Source: Xanthoparmelia taractica (lineage: Eukaryota > Ascomycota > Lecanoromycetes > Lecanorales > Parmeliaceae). From it: a DNA stretch of 29,497 nucleotides. The stretch spans positions 1 through 29,497 of the forward strand of contig JANQBS010000391.1 of the NCBI GenBank assembly GCA_033085395.1, read 5' to 3'. The notes under the pieces are model-generated. The model was not told where the DNA came from and made no database searches. It was given only the letters and a program-made list of their open reading frames with translations. The translations under genes and the position numbers were made by a program. This document shows, in pieces, positions 10,796-19,624 of the stretch (within the stretch, counting starts at the first letter, position 1; every line of letters starts with the position of its first letter).

Positions 10796-12799
10796 TCACG
10801 CTCCACTATTCCTCTCGCTCAACCTATCCGCAAGAACAATAGCTTGCTGTATTCCCATCGAACGACCAATCGTCTGCAGTGTTTCAATTACCCACTCTTG
10901 GATAGGCTCGGTAGCGACATCGACGGCACCTGCGAAATAGAGTGCCCAGGGAAGAGTGTATCCCCCAAAGGCACGGATCGTTGGAGGGCCAACTGAGTTG
11001 GATTCTGGCGATTTGATTGAAGTGACAACGTGACTATTGAAGTTTGACCACGGAAAATTATGGCCTGATGCCCCACCAGATGTAGAACTCCCAGGCGCGT
11101 ATCCCAAATGCTGCGGCACACTAGCGATAATGTCGGACTGTAGTTGGCGTAAGGTATCTGTGGATGCCTGATATTGTGCTGTGTACTGCTCGTCGGCGGA
11201 AGATGACAGCGTAGAGGAATGGAGCTTTAAGAGAGTATCACGTATGATTTCTTGCACCATCATTCTGATAGCCCGCATCCCATTCCATACTGTAGCCGAC
11301 ATGTAATTCTGGTATACATGATAGCGACCGACAAAGATAAGACTGGGTTCAGCGTTGGTGTGGATTGTCTCATACTCATAGAGGCTTGGGGCGTTTGCAC
11401 AGATTGAAAGAGCGGCGCTATCAATTTCGTGCGCTCTTGCAAGTATTTCCGGAGGATTGGAGATGTCCCCACACCTTACATGTGCACGGAAATTTGTAAT
11501 CATCACCAAGGTTTCGAAGTAGCGCCATGCTGGGTCGCTAACATCAGCGCGCTTCGCAAGTTCGGTATTCAGCGCCAAGATGTGGTCTGGCAATGCTATT
11601 CCTACTTCCAGACAGCTGACCATGAGACCAGTCGTCGCTTGCACGAACATGCGAACCCCGGATAAGCTAATAAGGGTTTGGTGAGTCAGCATGGATTCAA
11701 CCCGCAAAAGTGCGGAGGGAAAAGGGACAGCATTTATGATTCGAATCCGGACAAAAGTACGTATTTCCCAGCAGAAGGGGACGATGATCCAATTTTCAAC
11801 CCAAAATCACCCTGCAAATCAAATCTAACGATCAAGGTGGGAGCAGAAAAGAAAGGTTCAGTCCGCACCTGTTGAATTGCTCCGGCCCTCGTATTTTGAT
11901 GAGTGCGGCAGCACCATTGATATGGCTTACCCAAGCGCTCAGCGAGCGCTGTTCGCTACTGGTGACCGTTTCGAAAATGCTTAGCAGCATGATGGCGAGT
12001 AGAGTGCTGTCTTTCTTGGCATCCACAAAAGACCCCAAAGCGGTATTTGTAAGTCGAATGGCAGATAGATATCGCTTTCTCGCTTCCTTTATGAGTTCTG
12101 GGGCATGAGCGGCGCTTGCCATTGCAGCGAGTCCCACAGCCTTCATGCAGTTTGCAAGATTATCGTCTATTCCATAGCCTACGGAATTGCCTGGACAGTT
12201 GCCCATGTCGATAATGTAGTTAGTAAAGAAGAAGCCAGTGGCCCGTTCGTCCATCGTCGGTGACATGGAAAAACACGAATGCAAGGATGTGGAGGCTGGA
12301 GCATGATTTCGCGGTACGAGCATAAGACACTTCTCGCTGTCTTGCACGGGTGCTGGTGTTGACGATCTGGGCCTCGGAGAAACCGATCTGCTCCCGGAAG
12401 CTGCCTTTGCCTTGGCCTTTCTTATCACATCTACACTCTCATTCCTGAACATTAGGTCCGACTTTTGGGGGTTTTTCGCGTCAGCACTGCTTTTCTGAAG
12501 TAGCATCGCGGAGTTCTACAGAAAATCTGGTGCAAGAAAACCTATTTCTGGTATCCGAAGTGTAATGCCGAGCAGAGTATCATCACAGCGGACGGACGTA
12601 CCTGGTTTCGATAGCCGGGACACTGGCGCTTGGCTTTTGCGCATCGCATGCATCCGCTGGGACGCTGGTCACACTATTCATTGAAAAAACATGTAAGATG
12701 GAGTATATATTGAATTAACGCGGAGGCATTTTATCTTACCCGGACCTTCTTCTCTCGGCAAGTTTGGCATCCTTTCGACGGCGGCCCACAGTAAACCAT
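10796..12799 (-). CDS. Zn2Cys6 transcription factor with fungal-specific regulatory region
   Basis: Exons on the minus strand: 12799-12740, 12673-12602, 12515-11869 and 11666-10796 (1,650 nt, 549 residues, TGA stop). The first two exons join to form the zinc cluster: Cys 11, 14, 21, 28, 31 and 38, spacing C-x2-C-x6-C-x6-C-x2-C-x6-C, beginning MVYCGPPSKGCQTC and ending CAKAKRQCPGY. This start is typical of the class. The conserved linker DLMFRNESVDVIRKAKAKA follows, then a Ser/Pro-rich spacer and a helical C-terminal region (about residues 120-540) resembling DUF3468-type regulators, including SAWVSHINGAAALIKIRGPE. The 66- and 86-base introns are canonical. The third (11868-11667, 202 bases, donor GTGCGG) is long but gives the expected NSLSGVRMF junction. 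It should bind DNA in the nucleus; its target pathway is unknown. No break is seen. Confidence 0.9.
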
Positions 12800-14228
12800 G
12801 TTGGTTGTATGGTTTTGGAGGGGAGATGGAATTCGAAATGTGAGGTAAACGGATGATCGACACCCAGGAACATGCACATTCCGAATGGGGCAGTGGCTGC
12901 CTTGATAGGTCTATGTCACGAATAGTCAAAGTGGAGTTGCGGGCTGCAGAAATGAAAGCCGAAGGTTGTTTCTGCTGCTTGGCCTCTCAAGTACATATTG
13001 AAGTATTGGTAGCCCGGACAGTTGCAGAGTCGATTTCTACGCGCTCAATGAAGAAGAGTGATATGGTAAGTCACAAGAATGTGCATTACTAAAGCTGCTA
13101 TGACTACACTACGCTAAACCCATCGAGTGACTACTAAGTCTTGGCAACATTGAAAATCGCCACCTATGTATAGACAGTCGCGCCCCTTCGTCTAGTAGCG
13201 GTTAGCGACTTGGCCGATGTCTTTATTATTAAAGTGAGGAATGCTCGCGTGACCTTCCTGGACAGCTTTACTGCCAAGTGTGGTAGGAGTAATGGCGCCG
13301 TAAGCCAGAGGGGGGTTTTTTGCGGGTAGATGCATCAAGAGCGAACAATGAGTATACAGGGGCAATAGAATACCGCGTTTCCAAGTCATGCAGTCTGCTA
13401 AGGTCGTTCGTAACATCAGGAGATTCACTTTCAAGGCAGGCGAGAGGTCCTACTTAGTTGCAGATTAGGAATTGCTTGGTTTCCAAGCATGCTACCTTTC
13501 GGTAGCGGACTGAGATGAGGGCCGGGCAGCTCATAGCCTAGTCCATTGCTCATTTGGTTCAAAGAAGGCATTATATCAAAGGTTCCACCTTGATATGAAA
13601 ATTGTTCGAAAGGGGAACCATCAAGCAGGCTGTCATCTTGATCTCCAGGGGCCCTTGTGGCTTACCTTCCGGGCCAGTCGGTCGTCGTCGTTTGCGGCAC
13701 CTGAGCTGGGGGCTTTCAACACGCCTTTTACTCCCAGGTAGGTAGTAAGCGCTTATAATGAAAAGTGGCAGACTTGAGGCTCATGTCCAATTGATCGAAT
13801 TAGGGGAATGGCCGTTGTCAACGCGCGAAGTTTTTGAGACGTCTCATACAAGGGACAAGGTGCAAGATTAAACGACGAGGGATCTAGAAGACGCGATGCA
13901 TTACGCAAGTTTTGGGTCGTGGTACCTGATCCACAGTGCGACACACGTGGTCAGGTCCCAGCTGAGATATGATATGATAGCCACGTCAGAAGGCGAGGAC
14001 TGTGGGTAGCCTATAGAGTTGCTGATAGCCACACCAACTGCTATCTTTTTGCCCGAGACGGGTATATAATGGAATTGGTGATTGGCTTTGCAGACGATAT
14101 GCATGTCAGCGTCGCATGTCAGCAACGGAGAATATCTTCTAGGCCATGTGAATAGAACGTAGAACCAATAATAGCTGATTTAGTACCTTGATTAGTACCT
14201 TGAGTAGTTTAGTAAAGTTGAACAAGTG
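12800..14228. other. Intergenic region between two regulators
   Basis: About 1.4 kb between the 5' end of the zinc-cluster gene (minus strand) and the leader of the Sfl1-like gene (plus strand), so the promoters are divergent. Short ORFs on both strands show no domains. I see no RNA gene or repeat of note here. Confidence 0.45.
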
Positions 14229-14272
14229 AAGAAGAAGAAGAAGAAGAAAAAGAAAAAGAAAAAGAAAAAGAA
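14229..14272. repeat. GAA / GAAAAA microsatellite
   Basis: Purine tract of consecutive GAA units that changes into GAAAAA units. It lies about 1 kb upstream of the Sfl1-like start codon and may be part of the promoter or a non-B DNA element. Length variation between strains would be expected. Confidence 0.85.
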
Positions 14273-14578
14273 TGGGGGTGGGATGAAAGTCCCAAGAAGG
14301 CTTACAAGGTCCGTGCACTCTTGCAAATCTTCCCTGTCTACCACGTTTTTTGGAGCTTCAATTGGGGAGGCAGAGCTGATGCTAATATGCTAATATGCAT
14401 TGATGCATTGGCGGCATCTTCTCCAGCTCTGCAGCAGCTTCCCAGCTTCCCAGGGAATCTGCACAGATATGGTAATCCTCATCGCCGCCCTCTTGACATT
14501 GCCCGTATCGGCCAGCTCCTCTTCATAAATAACCAGTATCAAATTAATCTTTCATTCAATTCATTATCTGAAGCAACA

Positions 14579-14603
14579 CTCCCCCCCCCCCTCTCCCCCC
14601 CCC
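14579..14603. repeat. Poly-C tract
   Basis: A run of about a dozen C residues, then CTCT, then nine more C residues. Long pyrimidine tracts are common just upstream of transcription starts in filamentous fungi, so this may mark the core promoter or leader of the downstream regulator gene. Confidence 0.75.
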
Positions 14604-15128
14604 AATTCCACAATCTACTGCTGCAACTAGACCTGCACCTCGCAGTAGTTGTCTGTAACTATAATTCACCGGCCCCCGCCCCCTTCTCGGCGTACCAACG
14701 GGCCCTGGAACCTTCAACGGGTGATCCACCCTGTCGGACCTGGAACCATAAGACTCGCTCACCCACTCAGTCAAATTGTTCATTTGGCGTCGAATCAGCA
14801 ATTGCAATCATCTCTGGCCATCTACTCTCCCTCTCGCACCTAGTGTCTTGATTCCTGCGACCTTCCGAAGCCGGAGACCAGGTACGGAGAACTACACACC
14901 CACCCCCATCATGGCATCTTCTATCGCAACATCTTAACTAATAGCCCATGATCTTAGACCTTCTCAGTCCACAGGCCTTGACACGCTCCTTCCAGTGAAC
15001 CTCCTCAGCATACCCGCGGTTCAACCTCATCGCGCACCAAACATCTCTCCCACCTTCATTCTTACCCGCTGCCCACTGCCGCTAGTCAGCAAACCAGTCT
15101 TACACGTTCCTACTACAACCAGAGATCC

Positions 15129-15320
15129 ATGCATACCTGTCTTCAAGGTTCAAAAATAATCGAGCCCTATTGCGCCAGTACTCTCATCTGTCTCATGTCA
15201 CATGTCAAGAAGCTTCCTTCAGGCCGGATCAAGTCTGACGGAACGAGAGTACCATATACTTGTGACACCTCCCACATACAAATCCTCACATACAATCGTC
15301 GCTGCAGCCAGCGAAAGTAA
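15129..15320 (+). promoter_or_regulatory. 63-codon upstream ORF ending on the Sfl1-like start codon
   Basis: An ATG at 15129 opens a frame that ends with TAA at 15318-15320. The last A of this stop is the first base of the start codon of the downstream gene, giving TAATG. A second ATG in another frame (15202) overlaps the start codon. If the mRNA begins upstream of 15129, these would control initiation of the main ORF, possibly by termination and re-initiation. The transcription start is not visible, so function is inference. Confidence 0.4.
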
Positions 15321-17371
15321 TGGGCCGGAGTCCATTCCCGGGCGACTCGCAACAGAACGGCGGTCACAGAAATATACCTATACTTCCATCTGGTACGAAG
15401 CCGATGGAGCCTACCCATGAAGATCCTATGGACATGACCCCCACTGCATCTGCCGCAATGGCGCCGCCGGGACACAGTAGCCCCGAGATTGACGCCACCG
15501 GACCGCTGGGTAACGGCAATTACGGGGAGGCTACACACGTGCAGAACGGAGCGACCGGTAATGGAATGAGTGCTGCCGCAGCGACCTCATCCCAACAGCC
15601 AAAGGTGGTCCAGACTGCTTTCATACATAAATTATACAGGTACATCACTTGGGCTTTGACCGATGGTCTAGCTGCTGACGCGGAATTAGTATGCTGGAGG
15701 ACCCGACTATAGCGAATTTGATATCTTGGGCGCCCAATAATGAGAGCTTTGTTATGTCACCCACTGCCGATTTCTCCAAAGTGCTATCGTAAGTGTTCTA
15801 CTTCAGATATGGTACCTCAAAGGCTAAGAAGGTCGAGACAATACTTTAAGCATACCAATGTCTCGTCGTTTGTAAGGCAGCTCAATATGTACGGCTTTCA
15901 CAAGGGTAGGTCCTTGAAAGACACAGGGGTCAACTGGAGCATCACTGCTGATAGGCTGCCCAGTGAGCGATGTATTCCACACGGGATCACCCGAATCGAC
16001 GCTATGGGAGTTCAAGCATGGCAATGGAAACTTTAAGAGAGGGGACCTTGCAGGTTTACGGGAGATCAAAAGGCGAGCATCGAGACACGCCCTGATCCAT
16101 CGAGATTCCTTCTCTTCGCCCCACAAGCCAAGCGTTTCTCAGCCTGGCACACCTGCTGAGCCTGTTGTGGACCCGGCGGAGCTTCGATTGCAGGGTCTCG
16201 AACACAGCGTATTCGATCTACATGCGAGGCTTTCACGGACCGAGGAGAGTAATACAGCTCTTAGCGCCAAATGTCATATTTTGAATGATAGCCTCGTGAA
16301 GTGCCATCAGGTAAGTAAGTCACTCTGGCGGCAAAGTGGCTTTGCTGAACCTCCGTAGTGGAGCCTTGATCTATGTCATCTTATTACGTCTATGATCTTA
16401 GACACAGATAATCCTGCCCGGCGTGACGGTAGGTCTCAATGGGTCTGTAAGCTTGCTCCTCGTATTGACGTACCTCAGCAACTGGCTTAGAGAGGGAAAT
16501 TCTGAGGCAACTTGACATGGTACGCAGCTATGAGGATCCGCACGAGTCTTTACTCTCAGGCAGACAGCCCTACTTCTCAAACATGGCTCTCAACCCGGAG
16601 CCCGTGTCACCTCGCCAAGTCGTCTCGGAGGAGCGACGCCCCTCACTACATGCGGTTCCCCCTCGCCCGCCTGCTTTCAAGCCCCAAGCTCCACCTCCAC
16701 ATCCCGTGCCCATGCCGATGCCTATGCCTATGCCTATGCCACAACGGCGGTACGGTTCAATTGGTGCTGCAAATGCACTGTCTAATTATGTCCGACCATT
16801 GCCGCCTCCAACACAGATTAATCCGTCAATTTCTCAGCATCCTCTCTCTTTGGTCTCAGAACCTCCAGGTCCTAATATGGGACGCCGGCATACTTCTGCA
16901 GACATTCGGGTACCTGGCTGGCCTGGTCATGGGACGGATTCACCCTTAGCATCAGGCCAATCGTCTACAAATTGGCCTTCATCGCCCACGCAAGCACCGA
17001 TGACCAGCGACCAGCACATACGTGATTCCCTGGCATCCTACGAGCTCGGCGCACCTCGAAAATCTTTCAGCTCGCGTCAAACCACCCCACCCTTGACAAG
17101 CAGCGATACGAACACCTCAACAGTCAGCACGGAAAGTCATTGGTCCAACCCCAATCCATTCGCCTCGAATCCCAACCCATTCGCATCGAACCAAAATCCC
17201 TTCGGCGGGTCCAAGTTCCCACCCAGACACCAGTTGGACTCGGCGCCCCAGACAAGAAGAAGCAGCATGGCGAGTAATGTGCATAGTCTACTAAATCCAG
17301 CAGAAACGGCAGAGAGAGACGAGGACGAGGGAGCGGGACCGGACGATAGGAAGAGGAAGAGGTTACAGTGA
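15320..17371 (+). CDS. SFL1-like: Sfl1-like heat-shock-factor-type transcription regulator
   Basis: Six exons: 15320-15639, 15690-15788, 15838-15905, 15964-16310, 16359-16428 and 16479-17371 (1,797 nt, 598 residues). Introns are 48-58 bases. Exons 1-4 encode an HSF-type DNA-binding domain at about residues 95-205: FIHKLY, MLEDPTIANLISWAPNNESF, FKHTNVSSFVRQLNMYGFHK and FHTGSPESTLWEFKHGNGNF. The wording matches the Sfl1 branch of fungal HSF-like proteins, repressors or switches of flocculation, adhesion, hyphal growth and stress response in yeasts. A short coiled coil follows (LHARLSRTEESNTALSAKCH). The last exon is disordered and Pro/Ser-rich, with a Pro-Met repeat (16709-16741), a repeated NPNPFAS motif (17149-17206) and a basic end (DDRKRKRLQ) that may be a nuclear signal. 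The third exon uses a GAG acceptor. The start is the first ATG with family-like continuity, but the true N-terminus could differ. Confidence 0.92.
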
Positions 17372-17798
17372 CTGTTGATGGAAACTCGTTGTATACATGT
17401 GATTTGGTTTTGAGCGTTGTATTCATGGATGGAAGTTCCTATATGAGAAATGGGTGGGATTCGATTCTGGATGATGGGACATCCGTAATTATGTTAGGGG
17501 TCATGTGAACATGAGGGGGAATAGCACTCTTTACAAGCATATTTGATGGCGGCGCCGGATGGGGGTGTACTTACGCAGCGTTGTTGGAAATTAGAATAGC
17601 TGATGTTATTGAAATCATTTGTCCGTGAATTGTAGTCGAGCTGTTGGCGACAGATGTTGGTGATTGGTAGTAGGAGGGCCTTCTCGAGGGCAAGAGGCTT
17701 GGCATACGGCGTGTGCATTCTATCATCTTCTTCACACATAATCAACACCTCCCCACACCCCCCCAAACCTTCCCCCCCTCCAGCTATAACCCGTACGG
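17372..17798. other. 3' flank of the Sfl1-like gene, no gene
   Basis: The likely 3' untranslated region and terminator of the Sfl1-like gene, running toward the repeated 3' ends of the convergent gene. No domain-bearing ORF is present. A C-rich stretch at about 17755-17785 precedes the first repeat copy. Confidence 0.45.
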
Positions 17799-18178
17799 TA
17801 TGCTAGCCAGCTATCCCTTGACCCCCCCGTTCTTCCCTCTTCTTCTTCCCTCTTCTTCTTCCCTCTTCTCCTCCCCTTCTTCCCCCCTTCTTCCCCTTCT
17901 TCCCCGTCTTCCGTAACCGATCCGCCAGCACCTCGTCTAGATGATTTTTCCCGGCTCCATTTCTCTTCGTCTTTATTTTTGACTTCAGCCCTTCTTTGGA
18001 TCTCCGTTTCGTTTTCAAACCGTGAGCTGCCGCGTTTTTCTCCGTCTCGGTAACAACAACACCAGTGTCGTCATAATTGGCGGCGGGCGGCGACGGCGGG
18101 TGGTGACGGTGACGGCGTGTCCCTGCAACCCCTTACCCACACATGATGACAAATCTCCAGACTGTCTGCCACCCATCC
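17799..18178 (-). pseudogene. Tandem copy 1 of the 3' end of the 18490-19218 gene
   Basis: About 380 bases that repeat the last third of the neighbouring gene. On the minus strand it reads, without an interruption, VTETEKNAAAHGLKTKRR, then KNHLDEVLADRLRK and a Lys/Arg/Gly-rich tail longer than in the parent, ending in a TAG at the matching site. The left edge is marked by GTATGCTAGCCAGCTATC, found in all three copies. The open frame has no ATG of its own and runs into a TAA upstream, so it is a headless copy. Confidence 0.75.
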
Positions 18179-18478
18179 CGTATGCTAGCTAGCTATCTCT
18201 TGACCCCTCATCTTCCTTCTTCTTCTTCTTCTTCTTCTTCTTCCGTAATCGATCTGCCAGCACCTCGTCTAGATAATTAGCCCCAACGCCCTTTTGTTGA
18301 GATCCCGCTCTCTTTTTGAAACTATAGGCTGTCGCGGTTTTCTTTCTCCAGGACGACAACACTATCGTCGTCTTCGGGAGTAGCAGTAGTAGCAGCGGTG
18401 ACATTGTACCCCTCCTCTCCCTGCGGCGCCCCTTGCCCACATATGACCAACCTCCAGACTGTCTATTACCCATTCCGT
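18179..18478 (-). pseudogene. Tandem copy 2 of the 3' end of the 18490-19218 gene
   Basis: About 299 bases with the same landmarks: left-edge GTATGCTAGCTAGCTATC, then NYLDEVLADRLRK and a pure Lys tail written by a CTT microsatellite (18213-18243). The upstream part (PEDDDSVVVLEKE) is in a different frame from the LDEVLADRL part, so this copy has a frameshift. Copies 1 and 2 share a matching right edge (CTCCAGACTGTCT, then ACCCAT), which shows tandem duplication of one unit. Confidence 0.75.
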
Positions 18479-18489
18479 ATGCTAGCCAG

Positions 18490-19218
18490 CTATCCCATAA
18501 TATTATCTTCTCTCTTCTTCTTCCTCTTTTTCTTCTTCAGTAACCGATCCGCCAGCACCTCATCTAGATAATTACCCCCACCCCTCTTGCTCTTCATCGT
18601 TATCCTCAACCCTTCTTTCGATTCCCCTTTCATACTATAAGCCGCCGCCTTTTTCTCCGTCTCCAGGACGACGATACCATCATCGTCAGCGGCGTCGTCG
18701 TACCCCTCTCCCCGCACCCGCTTCCTCACGCCATTCTTTGCTTTGCCCAATGAGGTGCGCCCGCCTTCTTCGTGGTCCGAACTGCTATCATGGTGCTCTT
18801 TCCGCTTCGCTGGTATAGGTACCGCACGCGGTTTACTGCCCACCACCTTCATATTGACGTTGCCCTGCCCCCTGCCAGCGCCCTTCCCAAGCAACTCCCT
18901 CCTCAACTTCTCGTTTCCCTCCCTCTCCCTCCCTCTCTTTCCCCCCTCATCGTCTCCCTTCCCAGCGCCAAGGCCGGGTAGGTCGGGCAAGGAGGTGAAG
19001 AGCTCTTGCTCTTCTTTTTCTGCTTCTTCTTCTTGTGGTTGTGGTAGTGGTTGTTCTGGGTTCGTCGTGAAGGGGTATTTGTGGGCTGTGGGAGGCTGAG
19101 GGTGAGGGGGTATCCAGGAGGCGAGGAGGCGTTGGGATTTGGCGAGGGCGAGGTTGGTGGCGTTGAAGGCTGCCGAGGCTTCCTGGGTGCTGATTGTGGT
19201 GGTGGTGGGAGGAGGCAT
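18490..19218 (-). CDS. Small basic protein, DUF3245-like
   Basis: A single-exon gene of 242 codons, ATG at 19218, TAG at 18492-18490. Residues 5-35 form a short conserved-looking start (STQEASAAFNATNLALAKSQ then LLASWIPP). The middle is Pro/Gln- then Glu/Lys/Gly-rich and disordered. The C-terminus has NYLDEVLADRLLKKKKRKKK, a short helix plus basic tail likely to act as a nuclear signal. From memory this arrangement matches the fungal DUF3245 family of unknown function; the assignment is not certain. Its stop codon sits within the sequence that marks the left edge of the tandem copies downstream (17799-18478), so the gene ends exactly where the repeat unit ends. The gene itself looks intact. 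Confidence 0.7.
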   Translation of the reverse strand: MPPPTTTTISTQEASAAFNATNLALAKSQRLLASWIPPHPQPPTAHKYPFTTNPEQPLPQPQEEEAEKEEQELFTSLPDLPGLGAGKGDDEGGKRGREREGNEKLRRELLGKGAGRGQGNVNMKVVGSKPRAVPIPAKRKEHHDSSSDHEEGGRTSLGKAKNGVRKRVRGEGYDDAADDDGIVVLETEKKAAAYSMKGESKEGLRITMKSKRGGGNYLDEVLADRLLKKKKRKKKREDNIMG

Positions 19219-19624
19219 GGGAGTTGCTGGGGAGGGTGGGGGAGGACTAAGCTACCTACCTGCCACGCTGGCTTAGGTAGAATCGTGGCGGGCCGGGCCA
19301 GGCCGGCTGCTAGCATTGTCGCCTGGGCGGACACGCAAAGTCCATCTGTACTTGTAAGGTTGCCTGAACGATATGCCTCTATCTGTCTGGAAACATACGG
19401 AGTACCTCGATAAACACCTCTGAAGGTTGACTTTTGAGACTTCAAGTGAGACTTTCTAAGTTGCGTCATTCTCAGGGTGGCTGTCTTCCGAAGGTAGGGT
19501 TAGGGCTACTACTAGCGCTACTTAGGACTTCAGTAGCTATATCGCCTCTTTCTTCCAAACTCGTTGAATTGTTAGCCTCCATTTACAGACAGAATGACCT
19601 CTTATACATTCTTTGCTTATGAAT
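19219..19624. other. Spacer between the DUF3245-like gene and the HET pseudogene
   Basis: About 400 bases containing the promoter of the DUF3245-like gene (minus strand) and the 3' flank of the HET pseudogene. It holds a telomere-like motif at 19495-19508. No gene is seen. Confidence 0.45.
19495..19508. repeat. Telomere-like TTAGGG motif
   Basis: TAGGGTTAGGGCTA, two units of the TTAGGG repeat. It is the exact reverse complement of positions 18-31, so the two motifs are inverted relative to each other 19.5 kb apart. Telomere-box sequences of this kind also occur in fungal and plant promoters, so it need not be a fusion scar. Confidence 0.5.

Noticed and set aside
16512..16949. A 145-codon ORF in the last exon of the Sfl1-like gene
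   Set aside because: It is a frame shadow of the regulator's own final exon.
18903..19469. A 188-codon minus-strand ORF overlapping the DUF3245-like gene
   Set aside because: It is a low-complexity shadow in another frame; the 18490-19218 frame has a conserved tail and a proper ATG.
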